A stretch of 64,000 bases of DNA from the NCBI RefSeq assembly GCF_025919725.1, contig NZ_CP081495.1, positions 1,364,001 through 1,428,000 on the forward strand. The letters run 5' to 3'. Positions 1-8,066 of the stretch are shown here, piece by piece. The stretch is from Flavobacterium agricola. Lineage in GTDB: Bacteria > Bacteroidota > Bacteroidia > Flavobacteriales > Flavobacteriaceae. Numbering within the stretch: position 1 is the first letter of the stretch; each line of letters starts with the position of its first letter. Below the pieces are notes generated by a model. The model searched no databases, was not told where the DNA came from, and worked only from the letters and a program-made list of their open reading frames with translations. The position numbers were made by a program, and so were the translations under genes.

Positions 1-1
1 C

Positions 2-505
2 CTTTCTCAAAATTTCGATTTTATGAGGCTGCCTGCTCACCTAACAACCGGTTCGAGCATTATGCCGCATAAAAAAAACCCAGATATTTTTGAATTGCTA
101 CGCGGAAAAGCAAATAAAATTCAGGCCTTACCTTACGAATTAACATTAATTACAAACAATTTGCCAAGCGGTTACCACCGTGAAATGCAAATTTTAAAGG
201 AAGGTTTGTTTCCGGCCATTCAAAACTTAAAAGCATGTTTAAGCATGGCACATCATGCACTTAAAGATATTACGGTAAACGAAACTATTTTTGAAGATCC
301 AAAATACAAATATTCGTTTACGGTTGATACGCTAAATGAAATGGTGGTTAGTGGAATTCCGTTTCGTGATGCGTACAAATTGGTAGCAGAACAAATTGAA
401 AACGGAACTTTTAAGGTTCCTGAAGCCACACAACATACGCACGAAGGTAGTATAAACAACCCGTGCTTTAATGAAATAAAAATAAAAATGGAGCAATCCT
501 TTTAA
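2..505 (+). CDS. argH: Argininosuccinate lyase, C-terminal part (5' truncated by window edge)
   Basis: Last enzyme of arginine synthesis; splits argininosuccinate into arginine and fumarate in the cytoplasm. The frame is open from base 2, so the true start lies outside the window and about 167 codons remain of a protein usually 420-460 residues long. The fumarase/aspartase superfamily signature GSSIMPHKKNPD is coded at 50-85; the HKK version is the argininosuccinate lyase form, whereas aspartase and fumarase carry PGKVNP. The following helical region with NLPSGYHR also fits ArgH. The gene ends in a strong hairpin shared with convergent msrB. Identity is secure; full length cannot be judged. 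Confidence 0.93.
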   Translation, partial: LSQNFDFMRLPAHLTTGSSIMPHKKNPDIFELLRGKANKIQALPYELTLITNNLPSGYHREMQILKEGLFPAIQNLKACLSMAHHALKDITVNETIFEDPKYKYSFTVDTLNEMVVSGIPFRDAYKLVAEQIENGTFKVPEATQHTHEGSINNPCFNEIKIKMEQSF

Positions 506-509
506 ATCA

Positions 510-538
510 CAAAACCTCAAGCAATGCTTGAGGTTTTG
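510..538. terminator. Bidirectional intrinsic terminator between argH and msrB
   Basis: Perfect 12-bp stem AAAACCTCAAGC / GCTTGAGGTTTT with loop AAT, flanked by A-rich and T-rich runs, so it can serve both convergent genes. Confidence 0.8.
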
Positions 539-571
539 TTTTATAAATAATAACCTATGAATTAATATAAT

Positions 572-1021
572 CTAGTTTGATTTAATTTTAACTAAAGCTT
601 CTCCGTTCATGCAATAACGCAAACCGCTAGGTTCGGGTCCATCAGGAAAAACGTGTCCTAAATGGGCATCGCAAACATTACATTGCGTTTCTACACGAAC
701 CATTCCATATGAAACATCTTTAATGTATTTGATGCTATTTTCTTGAATAGGTTGGGTAAAACTTGGCCAGCCTGTACCTGATTCAAACTTTTCTGTCGCA
801 TCAAATAACAAATTATCACAACAAACACAGGCATAAATTCCCGGATCAAAACTACGGCATAAATCGTTACTATGAGAACGTTCGGTACCGTGTTTACGGG
901 TTACATAAAATTGTTCGGGAGTAAGTTGTTGTTCCCATTCTTTCTCTGTTTTTTCTACTCGTTTGCTCGGCGCAGGATTACCAGAAGTAACAAAATGTAT
1001 AATTGAATTCCAATTTAGCAT
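572..1021 (-). CDS. msrB: Peptide-methionine (R)-S-oxide reductase MsrB
   Basis: Reduces the R epimer of methionine sulfoxide in damaged proteins, with electrons normally from thioredoxin. The 149-residue product has the whole MsrB fold: GWPSF near residue 84, HLGHVFPDGP around 120-129 and the active-site RYCMNG with catalytic Cys137. Two CxxC pairs (Cys65/68 and Cys114/117) form the usual structural zinc site. Cys55 could be the resolving cysteine, by analogy with other MsrB proteins. It has no signal peptide, so it acts in the cytosol. msrA follows upstream on the same strand, 222 bp away, so the two repair enzymes are linked but may not be tightly co-transcribed. Confidence 0.95.
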   Translation of the reverse strand: MLNWNSIIHFVTSGNPAPSKRVEKTEKEWEQQLTPEQFYVTRKHGTERSHSNDLCRSFDPGIYACVCCDNLLFDATEKFESGTGWPSFTQPIQENSIKYIKDVSYGMVRVETQCNVCDAHLGHVFPDGPEPSGLRYCMNGEALVKIKSN

Positions 1022-1144
1022 AATTTAAAATTTAAGGTTACAAATAGTTTGTTCATTTTCGGTAACTAATTTTTTAAAAATAGATGCAGTAAAACTAACG
1101 TAATTTTTTTATAACAAATCGTATCCTACCCATTTTTTAAGATG

Positions 1145-1243
1145 TTAGTAAGGGCAAGTTGGTGCATCTGCATTAAGACCAGAAACTACAATATAACGTT
1201 GGAGTTTTTGTAAATATTTTTCAGCGTTAATTTTATTTTTTTT
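1145..1243 (-). other. 32-codon open stretch in frame after the msrA stop codon
   Basis: Directly after the TAG stop of msrA the same frame stays open for 32 codons and ends at a TAA at 1145-1147. The predicted peptide contains AEKYLQKLQRYIVVSGL and ends in NADAPTCPY. It looks protein-like rather than like random AT-rich translation, but MsrA proteins normally end where msrA stops here. It may be the remnant of another gene or a lost C-terminal extension. I do not recognise it. Bases 1022-1144 hold nothing I can assign. Confidence 0.3.
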
Positions 1244-1777
1244 CTATTCTGAACCTTTTAATTGAAGTTTTAAATTTCGATATTTTTCTAACTTAGGTGC
1301 AATAACTAATTGACAATATCTAGCTTCTGTATTTTCGGCATAATAGTTTTGATGCTCAATTTCAGCAGGATAAAAAGCAACAAAAGGTTTTACCTCGGTT
1401 ACTATGGGTGCATCAAATATTTCTTCTAAATTGATAAGCTGATTAATAATAATTTCTTTTTCTTGTTCGGTATTGTAAAAAATAATACTGCGATATTGCG
1501 TGCCTTTATCTCCTCCTTGAGCGTTTAATGTAGTAGGATTGTGGGTTACTAAATGAATGGCAACCAAATCTTGCAAACCAATAACTTCAGGATTGTATGT
1601 AATTTGAACAACCTCAGCATGGCCCGTTCTACCCGTACAAACTTCACGATAAGCTGGTTTTTTAATAAAACCTCCGCTAAAACCGCTTGTTACAGATAAA
1701 ACACCTTCGGTTTCTTTAAAAATAGCTTCGGTGCACCAAAAGCAACCACCGCCTAGCGTAATTTGTTTTGTTTCCAT
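1244..1777 (-). CDS. msrA: Peptide-methionine (S)-S-oxide reductase MsrA
   Basis: Reduces the S epimer of methionine sulfoxide, complementing MsrB downstream. The 177-residue protein begins with the diagnostic GGGCFWCTEA motif (Cys12 catalytic, Cys15 adjacent) and continues with GHAEVVQITY, THNPTTLNAQGGDKGTQYRS and HQNYY, all MsrA hallmarks. The Cys-Phe-Trp-Cys form is the usual flavobacterial variant. Length is normal, and with no signal peptide it is cytosolic. The stop is followed by an in-frame open stretch, described separately. No clear TAnnTTTG promoter is visible immediately upstream. Confidence 0.95.
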   Translation of the reverse strand: METKQITLGGGCFWCTEAIFKETEGVLSVTSGFSGGFIKKPAYREVCTGRTGHAEVVQITYNPEVIGLQDLVAIHLVTHNPTTLNAQGGDKGTQYRSIIFYNTEQEKEIIINQLINLEEIFDAPIVTEVKPFVAFYPAEIEHQNYYAENTEARYCQLVIAPKLEKYRNLKLQLKGSE

Positions 1778-1832
1778 CTTCGTTATTTTTTTATATAGTC
1801 GTTACATAAAATAAAACCTGACAAATACTTAT

Positions 1833-1866
1833 AAAAAATCCCTTTAAACAATGTTTATAGGGATTT
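1833..1866 (-). terminator. Intrinsic terminator after the GNAT pair
   Basis: On the minus strand AAATCCCT pairs with AGGGATTT across a partly paired loop and a T run follows. It lies 50 bp downstream of the second GNAT gene and separates it from msrA. Confidence 0.65.
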
Positions 1867-1915
1867 CTGCATGTTAAGCTTATTCGTTTATTTAAAATTG
1901 AATCGAAAAATTGAT

Positions 1916-2233
1916 TTATAAATTTTCAATGCCTACAAAATTTGCATCAACAATTCTTTTCCATTCTGAATTTTTTTTAATGTAAGCAAAAACTAAAGGA
2001 CAAATGGGCATTAACGTGAAATTATTTTGTTCTATGTATTTCAATGTCTTTAAAATTAAAGCTTTTGCAACACCAAGCCCTGCTAATTCAGGAGCAGTTT
2101 CTGTATGAATTAGCTTAATTACTGAACCAGATTCTTTAAAATCAATAAAAGCAGTAAATCCGTTAACTTCTAATTCAAATCTATTTGTAATTAAATTTTT
2201 TACAATATCTAAATCTATATATTCTTGCTTCAT
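1916..2233 (-). CDS. Small GNAT-family N-acetyltransferase (YjdJ-like)
   Basis: A 105-residue single-domain protein of the compact GNAT group (N-acetyltransferase, YjdJ/Gtn10 type). Visible signs are a short central beta-strand ending in an acetyl-CoA loop-like stretch, AGLGVAKALILKTLKYI, and the C-terminal PICPLVFAYI segment seen in this subgroup. The substrate cannot be read from sequence. It follows another GNAT gene by 9 bp, and the two share the layout of acetyl-CoA loop followed by a P-x-CP motif, so they look like an old tandem duplication. The canonical loop glycines are less well kept than in the neighbour, which may mean altered activity. Confidence 0.75.
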   Translation of the reverse strand: MKQEYIDLDIVKNLITNRFELEVNGFTAFIDFKESGSVIKLIHTETAPELAGLGVAKALILKTLKYIEQNNFTLMPICPLVFAYIKKNSEWKRIVDANFVGIENL

Positions 2234-2242
2234 TACTTTTTA

Positions 2243-2524
2243 TTAAAATAACAATTGGTTATATTCTGGATGCTTATCAAACTGTGCTTTTGCAAAGGGA
2301 CATAATGGCAAAATTTTATAATTATTAGCTTGTGCATAATTAATTAAAGCAGTTAGTAACTCTTTACCAACGCCGCGTCCGTTATAACCTTCGGCAACAT
2401 GTGTGCTATCAATAATAAATTTGGTGTTTCCTGCCCACGTATATGTCATTTCGCCTGCAAAATCATCATCAATATAAGCTTTAAATATACCGTTTTTTGT
2501 GTTGTTTTCGTGTTTAATTTCCAT
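2243..2524 (-). CDS. Small GNAT-family N-acetyltransferase (YjdJ-like)
   Basis: A 93-residue GNAT protein of the YjdJ/Gtn10 type. It keeps the core features: a beta-hairpin GEMTYTW, then HVAEGYNGRGVGKELLTALI, in which GRGVGK is the acetyl-CoA pyrophosphate loop, and PLCPFAKAQFDKHPEY at the C-terminus. Such proteins acetylate unknown small molecules or amines. It is the first gene of a two-gene unit with the GNAT paralogue 9 bp downstream. The start is supported by MEIKHENN, which matches the short N-terminus typical of the family. Confidence 0.82.
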   Translation of the reverse strand: MEIKHENNTKNGIFKAYIDDDFAGEMTYTWAGNTKFIIDSTHVAEGYNGRGVGKELLTALINYAQANNYKILPLCPFAKAQFDKHPEYNQLLF

Positions 2525-2572
2525 GCTGTATAGTATTTAATTAATTATATCACAATTTTTATACCGAAAATA

Positions 2573-2598
2573 AAAAAAGCTACCTAAAAAGGCAGCTT
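2573..2598 (-). terminator. Intrinsic terminator after the mini-DEAD gene
   Basis: On the minus strand AGCTGCCT and AGGTAGCT form a stem with one wobble pair and are followed by seven T residues, just past the stop at 2602. Confidence 0.65.
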
Positions 2599-2601
2599 AA
2601 C

Positions 2602-3285
2602 TTATGCTTCTGTTTCATCAGATGTTTCATCCATAAAATCTTCATCGTCAAAATATGCTTCATCTTCTTCGTCGGCGTCCATATCAAACCAATACGGCTC
2701 AATCATTTCTCGATCAGCTAAAAAATCTAAACGTTCGGTTATATTTTGCGCAAAAAATAAACGTTGGGTTTTACCAATAGCATCGGACAAGCGAATTAAT
2801 TTGGGTTCAAAACGGCTTTTTAGCAACAAATCACAATCGTCGATAATGAACATTTTAAGTTGGTTGACATCGAATCCGGCAGAACCGAACATTTCGTTTA
2901 AACGCAACGGTGTTCCGATCAAAATATCAATTCCTACTGAAATTTGATTTTTATCGTCGTCTAAATCTGTTTTATCGTGTGTCATAAATACGCGTAGCCC
3001 GCTGTGCTTGCACATTTCTTTAAAAATGGCTTCGGTTTCTAAAGCTTTTTCACGATCTAAAACAATAATTAGCGCACGTGGAGATTGCTCGAATGGCTTT
3101 TGTAGTTTTTGGCAAACATTAATAGCCATGGTTGTTGTTTTACCCGATTGTGGGCCTGAAACTACAACAACGTCTGAACCGCTTTTTATGGTGCTCCAGG
3201 TTTCGCGTTGCATTTCGTTGGGTTCGGTTAAACCCATTTCAATCAAGGCTTGTTGTAGGTTATCGTTTATTTTTTTTAATTTCAT
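2602..3285 (-). CDS. Single-domain DEAD/DEAH-box helicase-like protein
   Basis: A 227-residue protein with only the first RecA-like domain of a DEAD-box RNA helicase. In order: a Q-motif-like LTEPNEMQRETW (19-30), a Walker A-like GPQSGKTTT (44-52), GTPLR in place of TPGR (124-128), and motif II as DDCD instead of DEAD (149-152). The second RecA domain is absent and the C-terminus is a very acidic tail. ATP binding is plausible; unwinding is unlikely. I prefer the MKLKK start because the family begins there. A start at 3306 would add seven residues and overlap the upstream regulator by 14 bp. Short proteins of this shape occur in flavobacteria with no known role. Confidence 0.8.
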   Translation of the reverse strand: MKLKKINDNLQQALIEMGLTEPNEMQRETWSTIKSGSDVVVVSGPQSGKTTTMAINVCQKLQKPFEQSPRALIIVLDREKALETEAIFKEMCKHSGLRVFMTHDKTDLDDDKNQISVGIDILIGTPLRLNEMFGSAGFDVNQLKMFIIDDCDLLLKSRFEPKLIRLSDAIGKTQRLFFAQNITERLDFLADREMIEPYWFDMDADEEDEAYFDDEDFMDETSDETEA

Positions 3286-3292
3286 TTTGGTA

Positions 3293-4454
3293 CTATTTGC
3301 TGGCAAAAAGTTTCACATCGTTTTCTGATATTTCTTTTTCGCCTAATATGATTAATCTTTCGATTACGTTACGTAATTCACGAATGTTTCCGGTCCAATC
3401 GTATTGTTGTAAAAGTTGAATGGCTTTGGGTGAAAACTTTTTTTGTTGGGTGCCTTGTTCGTCGGCAATTTTTTTGGTGAAATATTCGATTAACAACGGA
3501 ATATCATCACGGCGATCGTTAAGCGCTGGAACTTTTATTAAAATTACGGCTAAACGGTGGTATAAATCTTCGCGGAAACGCCCTTCGGCAATTTCTTTTT
3601 TTAAATCTTTATTGGTTGCTGCCAATACGCGAACATCAATTTTAATATCTTTATCGGCACCTACGCGCTGAATTAATCCTTCTTGCAGGGCACGTAAAAC
3701 TTTGGCTTGGGCTGAAAGGCTCATATCGCCAATTTCGTCTAAAAATATGGTTCCGTTATTGGCAGCTTCAAATTTACCTGCGCGGTCTTTAACGGCAGAC
3801 GTAAAAGCGCCTTTTACGTGACCAAATAATTCAGATTCGATTAATTCACTTGGAATGGCTGCACAATTCACCTCAATTAACGGTGCTGAGGCACGATTAG
3901 ATTTTTCGTGAATTTGATGCGCAACTAATTCTTTACCTGTTCCGTTTGGTCCGGTAATTAAAACGGGCATCGGTTGGAGCAACTTTATCAATCATAACCA
4001 AAACATCTTTTATAGCTTGGCTTTGACCGATTATTTCGTAGTTTTTAGAAACTTTTTTCTTTAAAATTTTGTTTTCTACCACCAATTGTTTGGTATCTAA
4101 TGCATTGCGCATGGTAGTTAACAAACGATTTAAATCGGGCGGTTTAGAAATATAATCGTAAGCACCTAAACGCATGGTGTTTACAGCGGTATCTAAATCA
4201 CCGTGGCCAGAAATCATAACGATTGGAATTTCGGGCTTAATTTTTTTGGCTTCGACCAAAAATTCTTCGCCGTCCATATTAGGCATTCTAATATCACATA
4301 AAACCAAATCGTAATCTTCGGCTTTGTACTTTTCTAAACCTATTTTACCATCTTCCGCTTCATCTACCACATACGTTTCATTTTCTTCGGTTAAAATTCG
4401 AACTAAAACGCGACGAATGGCTGCTTCGTCTTCAATGATTAAAATTTTACTCAT
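3293..4454 (-). pseudogene. Sigma-54-dependent response regulator (NtrC family), frameshifted; no HTH domain
   Basis: A receiver domain (residues 1-120, phosphoacceptor Asp54, conserved Lys in ISKPPD) leads into an AAA+ sigma-54 activator domain. The second part carries Walker A GPNGTGKE, the sigma-54-contact loop GAFTSA and Walker B GTIFLDEIGD. The frame breaks near 3964: VAPTDAR is followed, two bases short, by VLITGPNG in another frame. Restoring two bases gives about 387 residues, the usual flavobacterial length. The protein ends right after the AAA+ lid (NDVKLFASK) with no Fis-type helix-turn-helix, as in other Bacteroidota members I know of. No sensor kinase is adjacent. The break is either a true mutation or a consensus error. 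Confidence 0.85.
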
Positions 4455-4529
4455 ACGTTACGCATTTACTTACTTGCAAAAATACATTTTTATTTGGTTG
4501 TGCTTCATTACTTACTGAGAATATACAAA

Positions 4530-4556
4530 AAAACTGCAACCTTACGTTGCAGTTTT
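4530..4556. terminator. Intrinsic terminator between ABC permease gene and regulator
   Basis: Perfect 11-bp stem AAAACTGCAAC / GTTGCAGTTTT with loop CTTAC. On the minus strand it sits just past the permease stop and is flanked by A/T runs on both sides. Confidence 0.75.
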
Positions 4557-4560
4557 TTAT

Positions 4561-5865
4561 TTAATATTTTAACCATTTGTAAATTTCTTTCCAACTTGGC
4601 TTTTTGCCGTACATTAAAATACCTACGCGGTAAATTTTTGAGGCAAACCAAACCACTGCAAAAAACGTGGCAATAAGCAATATCATTGATGTTATAATTT
4701 GCCATAACGGCACACCAAACGGAATACGCATTAGCATTACAATAGGCGATGTAAACGGTATGAATGAAAATATGGTTGCTACGGTACCGTGCGGATCGTT
4801 CATTACAGTAAAGAAACCTACATAAACCCCCAACATTAATGGCATAATAATAGGCATTAAAAATTGTTGTGAATCGGTTTCGTTATCTACCGCTGCACCA
4901 ATAGCTGCATATAATGAGCTATATAAAAAATAACCACCGGTAAAGAAAACAACAAACGATATTAATAATGTTGCTATTGGTAGTTTCATTACTTCATCGA
5001 TATATAAATTGATATTATCTAATCCGCTTTGTCCGTGCTGAATGGCATTGGCCATTTCTTGGGCTTGTGCTACTTGCGGGCTACTGCCCATAAAAGAATG
5101 TGCGGCTAATAAAATAGCTAAACCACAAATGGCCCAAATTGCAAATTGTAAAATACCAGCTAATGAATTTCCGATAATTTTACCCATCATTAAATCGAAA
5201 GGTTTTACGGATGAAATGATGATTTCTATAATACGATTGGTTTTTTCTTCAATCACCGAGCGCATTACGTAATTACCGTAAATAATAATGAACATCATAA
5301 TTAAATAGCCAAATAACGAACCAATGGCAATTTTAATTTCGTTGATGCCTTTTAAGGTATTTTCGCCCGAAAACTTAACTACGGTAATTTCAGAATCGGC
5401 TTTAGCTTCATCAATCTTTTTGTAATCAATATTTAGTTTTTCAATGTTATTGCGAGTAATTACATCGTTTATTTTTCTTTCGATAGAAAAAATGGCATCT
5501 AAAGATGGGCTATCTTCTGAAATATATTGAACCGTTTTTGCGATTTGCTGAATGCTATCGGCTTGTGGCACATAAATTAAAGCTTTATAACTTTCACTAG
5601 CTTGTGCTTTTGCCTCGTCAATTGGCAAGGCAGAAAGATCTATATATTCGGTATGTTTATTGTTTTTGAACTCGGAAATTACATATTGATTGGCATCATG
5701 AATGGCAATTTTTTTAATATCCGAATCGTTAATTTTGGTAAGAAAAGCAATTAATGCTGTCATTCCTAATATTAATAAAGGCCCTAAAATAGTCATTACA
5801 ATGAATGATTTGTTACGCACTTTATTAATAAATTCGCGATTAATGATTAAAAATAAATTTTTCAT
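4561..5865 (-). CDS. ABC transporter permease, NatB-like (ABC-2 type)
   Basis: Membrane subunit of an ABC exporter resembling the Na+ exporter NatAB. The 434-residue protein has an N-terminal membrane helix (residues about 20-42), a long extracytoplasmic domain (about 45-180), then five further hydrophobic segments, the order typical of ABC2_membrane_3 permeases. NGxVMRSVIEEKTNRIIEIIISSVKP-like text around the second helix, visible here as VIEEKTNRIIE, is the NatB-type coupling region. It starts 2 bp after the stop of the ATPase gene, so the two form one operon. The substrate is not known; Na+ export is the family analogy only. Confidence 0.85.
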   Translation of the reverse strand: MKNLFLIINREFINKVRNKSFIVMTILGPLLILGMTALIAFLTKINDSDIKKIAIHDANQYVISEFKNNKHTEYIDLSALPIDEAKAQASESYKALIYVPQADSIQQIAKTVQYISEDSPSLDAIFSIERKINDVITRNNIEKLNIDYKKIDEAKADSEITVVKFSGENTLKGINEIKIAIGSLFGYLIMMFIIIYGNYVMRSVIEEKTNRIIEIIISSVKPFDLMMGKIIGNSLAGILQFAIWAICGLAILLAAHSFMGSSPQVAQAQEMANAIQHGQSGLDNINLYIDEVMKLPIATLLISFVVFFTGGYFLYSSLYAAIGAAVDNETDSQQFLMPIIMPLMLGVYVGFFTVMNDPHGTVATIFSFIPFTSPIVMLMRIPFGVPLWQIITSMILLIATFFAVVWFASKIYRVGILMYGKKPSWKEIYKWLKY

Positions 5866-5867
5866 AC

Positions 5868-6806
5868 TTAAAATTGATTCGGGGTTGCACCTTGAACTGA
5901 CGAAATAAAAATATCGTTAATGCTCGGAATATTTTCTGTAAAATGCGTTACTACGCCGTTTTGTAACAAAATAGGTAAAACTTGGTTGGGCACATCGTTA
6001 CCTAAATGAACGTTTAACTTTAGCTCGTTGTTTAACGATTTAAAATCGGCTTGTTCTACCTTGTATTTTAAAGTTAGCTCGTACATTAACTTTTCTACAT
6101 CGTTCGGAATAATTCCAACTTGGTACGAATTGTTGCGGTATTGCTTTTTTACATCAATTAATTTACCCTCGATAATTTTGTTTGATTTGTCGATTAGCGC
6201 AATATAGTCACACATTTCTTCAACCGATTCCATTCGGTGGGTAGAAAAAATAATGGTTGTACCTTTTTTGTTTAGTTCTAAAATTTCGTCTTTAATCAGA
6301 TTGGCATTTACCGGGTCAAACCCAGAAAACGGTTCGTCTAAAATTAACAATTTAGGCTGATGCAAAACGGTAACAATAAATTGCACTTTTTGCGCCATTC
6401 CTTTAGAAAGTTCTTGTAGTTTTTTATCCCACCAGCTTTCAATATTTAATTTTTCGAACCAATATTTTAATTGTTTTTTGGCTTCGTTGCGATCCATCCC
6501 TTTTAGCTGTGCTAAATACAAGGCTTGTTCGCCTACTTTCATAGATTTATACAAACCGCGTTCTTCTGGCATATAGCCAATTTCGCCCACATGGTGCGGT
6601 GCTAAAGGTTTGCCATTAAAAAGTACTTGCCCTTGATCTGGATATGTAATTTGATTGATGATGCGAATTAAGGATGTTTTTCCTGCGCCGTTAGGGCCTA
6701 AAAGCCCATAAATGCATCCGCTAGGAATGGTTAAAGATACGTTATTCAGTGCCGTATATTTGCCGTAACGTTTTACAACGTTTTTAACTTCTAAGATGTC
6801 GTTCAT
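5868..6806 (-). CDS. ABC transporter ATP-binding protein, NatA-like
   Basis: ATPase partner of the NatB-like permease just downstream. The 312-residue protein shows Walker A GPNGAGKTS (37-45), a Q-loop region, the ABC signature in modified form LSKGMAQKVQ, Walker B LLILDEPFSGFDP and the switch His in FSTHRM. A C-terminal extension of about 80 residues follows the nucleotide-binding domain, as in other NatA/DUF4162-type exporter ATPases. It is the first gene of a two-gene operon ending at the hairpin at 4530. Energising export of an unknown substrate is inferred from the pairing. Confidence 0.88.
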   Translation of the reverse strand: MNDILEVKNVVKRYGKYTALNNVSLTIPSGCIYGLLGPNGAGKTSLIRIINQITYPDQGQVLFNGKPLAPHHVGEIGYMPEERGLYKSMKVGEQALYLAQLKGMDRNEAKKQLKYWFEKLNIESWWDKKLQELSKGMAQKVQFIVTVLHQPKLLILDEPFSGFDPVNANLIKDEILELNKKGTTIIFSTHRMESVEEMCDYIALIDKSNKIIEGKLIDVKKQYRNNSYQVGIIPNDVEKLMYELTLKYKVEQADFKSLNNELKLNVHLGNDVPNQVLPILLQNGVVTHFTENIPSINDIFISSVQGATPNQF

Positions 6807-6871
6807 TTAAAAAACTTTTAACGGTACAAATTTAACTTATAAGTAGGCAAATGCCTATTATTGTTACATAA

Positions 6872-6899
6872 AAAACCCAACTTATTCAAGTTGGGTTTT
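6872..6899. terminator. Intrinsic terminator after dnaJ
   Basis: Perfect 12-bp stem AAAACCCAACTT / AAGTTGGGTTTT with a 4-nt loop, downstream of dnaJ on the minus strand and in the leader region of the ABC operon. Confidence 0.75.
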
Positions 6900-6922
6900 A
6901 AATATATAAAATAAGATGGTAG

Positions 6923-8044
6923 TTATGAGAACATTTCTTTTACTTTTTCGAAAAATGATTTTTCGGATTTTGATGGATGTGGTTTAAAATTATCATCTTC
7001 CATCATGTTTTCAAAGAATTGTTTTTGCTCTTTATTTAAAGTTTTTGGTGTCCAAACATTAACGTGAACCAACATATCGCCAGATCCGTATCCGTTTAAT
7101 GAAGGAATACCTTTGCCTTTTAAGCGTAAAATTTTACCAGATTGTACGCCTGCATCAACTTTAATACGAACTTTACCTGTTGCTGTTTCAATTTCTTTAG
7201 ATGTTCCTAAAACAGCTTCTGGATACGAAATATACAAATCAAAATGAATATTTTCGCCTTCACGTTTTAACGTTGGATGCTCAATTTCTTCAATTACCAC
7301 TAATAAATCGCCCGGAACAGAATCTTTACCTGGAGCTTCGTTTCCTTTGCCAGAAACTTTTAATTGCATGTCGTTACCAACACCTGCAGGGATTTTAATT
7401 GTTACAGTTTCTTCTTCAACAATTAATCCTTGCGCATCGGCATTATTAGGTTTTGAGCTAATTACTTGGCCTGATCCGCCACATGTATTACAGGTTGCAG
7501 CAGTTTGCATACGACCTAAAATAGTTTGCTGAATACGTGTAACTTGACCGCTACCATTACAAGTAGAACAAGTTGTATAAGTTACGCCTGGTGCCTGAAC
7601 TTTACGTTTTACTTTTACTTTTTTCTCAACGCCCAAAGCAATATCTTCTAAAGTAAGTTTTACTTTGATACGTAAGTTTGCGCCTTTAACGCGCGCTTGA
7701 CGGAAACCACCGCCTCCGCCGCCAAATCCGCCAAATCCGCCGAAACCACCACCGAAAATATCACCAAATTGGCTAAAAATATCTTCCATGTTCATTCCGC
7801 CGCCGCCGTATCCGCCGCCGCCTTCAAAAGCTGCATGACCGTATTGGTCGTAACGCGCCTTTTTGTCAGCATCGCTTAAAATTTCATAAGCTTCGGCTGC
7901 TTCTTTAAATTTTTCTTCGGCTTCTTTATTACCTGGGTTTTTATCAGGGTGAAATTCTACCGCTTTTTTACGGTAAGCCTTTTTAATTTCGGCTTCCGTA
8001 GCACCTTTAGAAATCCCTAATATTTCGTAATAATCTTTTTTCAT
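6923..8044 (-). CDS. dnaJ: Chaperone protein DnaJ (Hsp40) with a single zinc site
   Basis: Co-chaperone that hands substrates to DnaK and stimulates its ATPase. The 373-residue protein has a J domain with HPD at 32-34, a long Gly/Phe-rich linker (about 75-115), a zinc-finger region, the beta-rich substrate domains and a dimerisation tail. Only two CxxCxGxG motifs are present (Cys159/162 and Cys185/188) instead of four. From flanking residues they match motifs 2 and 3 of E. coli DnaJ; motif 1 is deleted and motif 4 is replaced by a KPNNADAQG stretch. One zinc site is therefore expected. It lies 22 bp after grpE in the usual grpE-dnaJ operon. Confidence 0.96.
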   Translation of the reverse strand: MKKDYYEILGISKGATEAEIKKAYRKKAVEFHPDKNPGNKEAEEKFKEAAEAYEILSDADKKARYDQYGHAAFEGGGGYGGGGMNMEDIFSQFGDIFGGGFGGFGGFGGGGGGFRQARVKGANLRIKVKLTLEDIALGVEKKVKVKRKVQAPGVTYTTCSTCNGSGQVTRIQQTILGRMQTAATCNTCGGSGQVISSKPNNADAQGLIVEEETVTIKIPAGVGNDMQLKVSGKGNEAPGKDSVPGDLLVVIEEIEHPTLKREGENIHFDLYISYPEAVLGTSKEIETATGKVRIKVDAGVQSGKILRLKGKGIPSLNGYGSGDMLVHVNVWTPKTLNKEQKQFFENMMEDDNFKPHPSKSEKSFFEKVKEMFS

Positions 8045-8066
8045 TGTAAATATGTCTTATAAGAAA

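Noticed and set aside
5868..6806. NatA-like ATPase as the missing ATPase of the 30-35 kb exporter
   Set aside because: It is co-encoded with its own permease 24 kb away; no sequence evidence links it to the other operon.
7697..7879. Open frame opposite the Gly-rich linker of dnaJ
   Set aside because: Low-complexity antisense of GGN codons, with an Ala/Thr-rich product.
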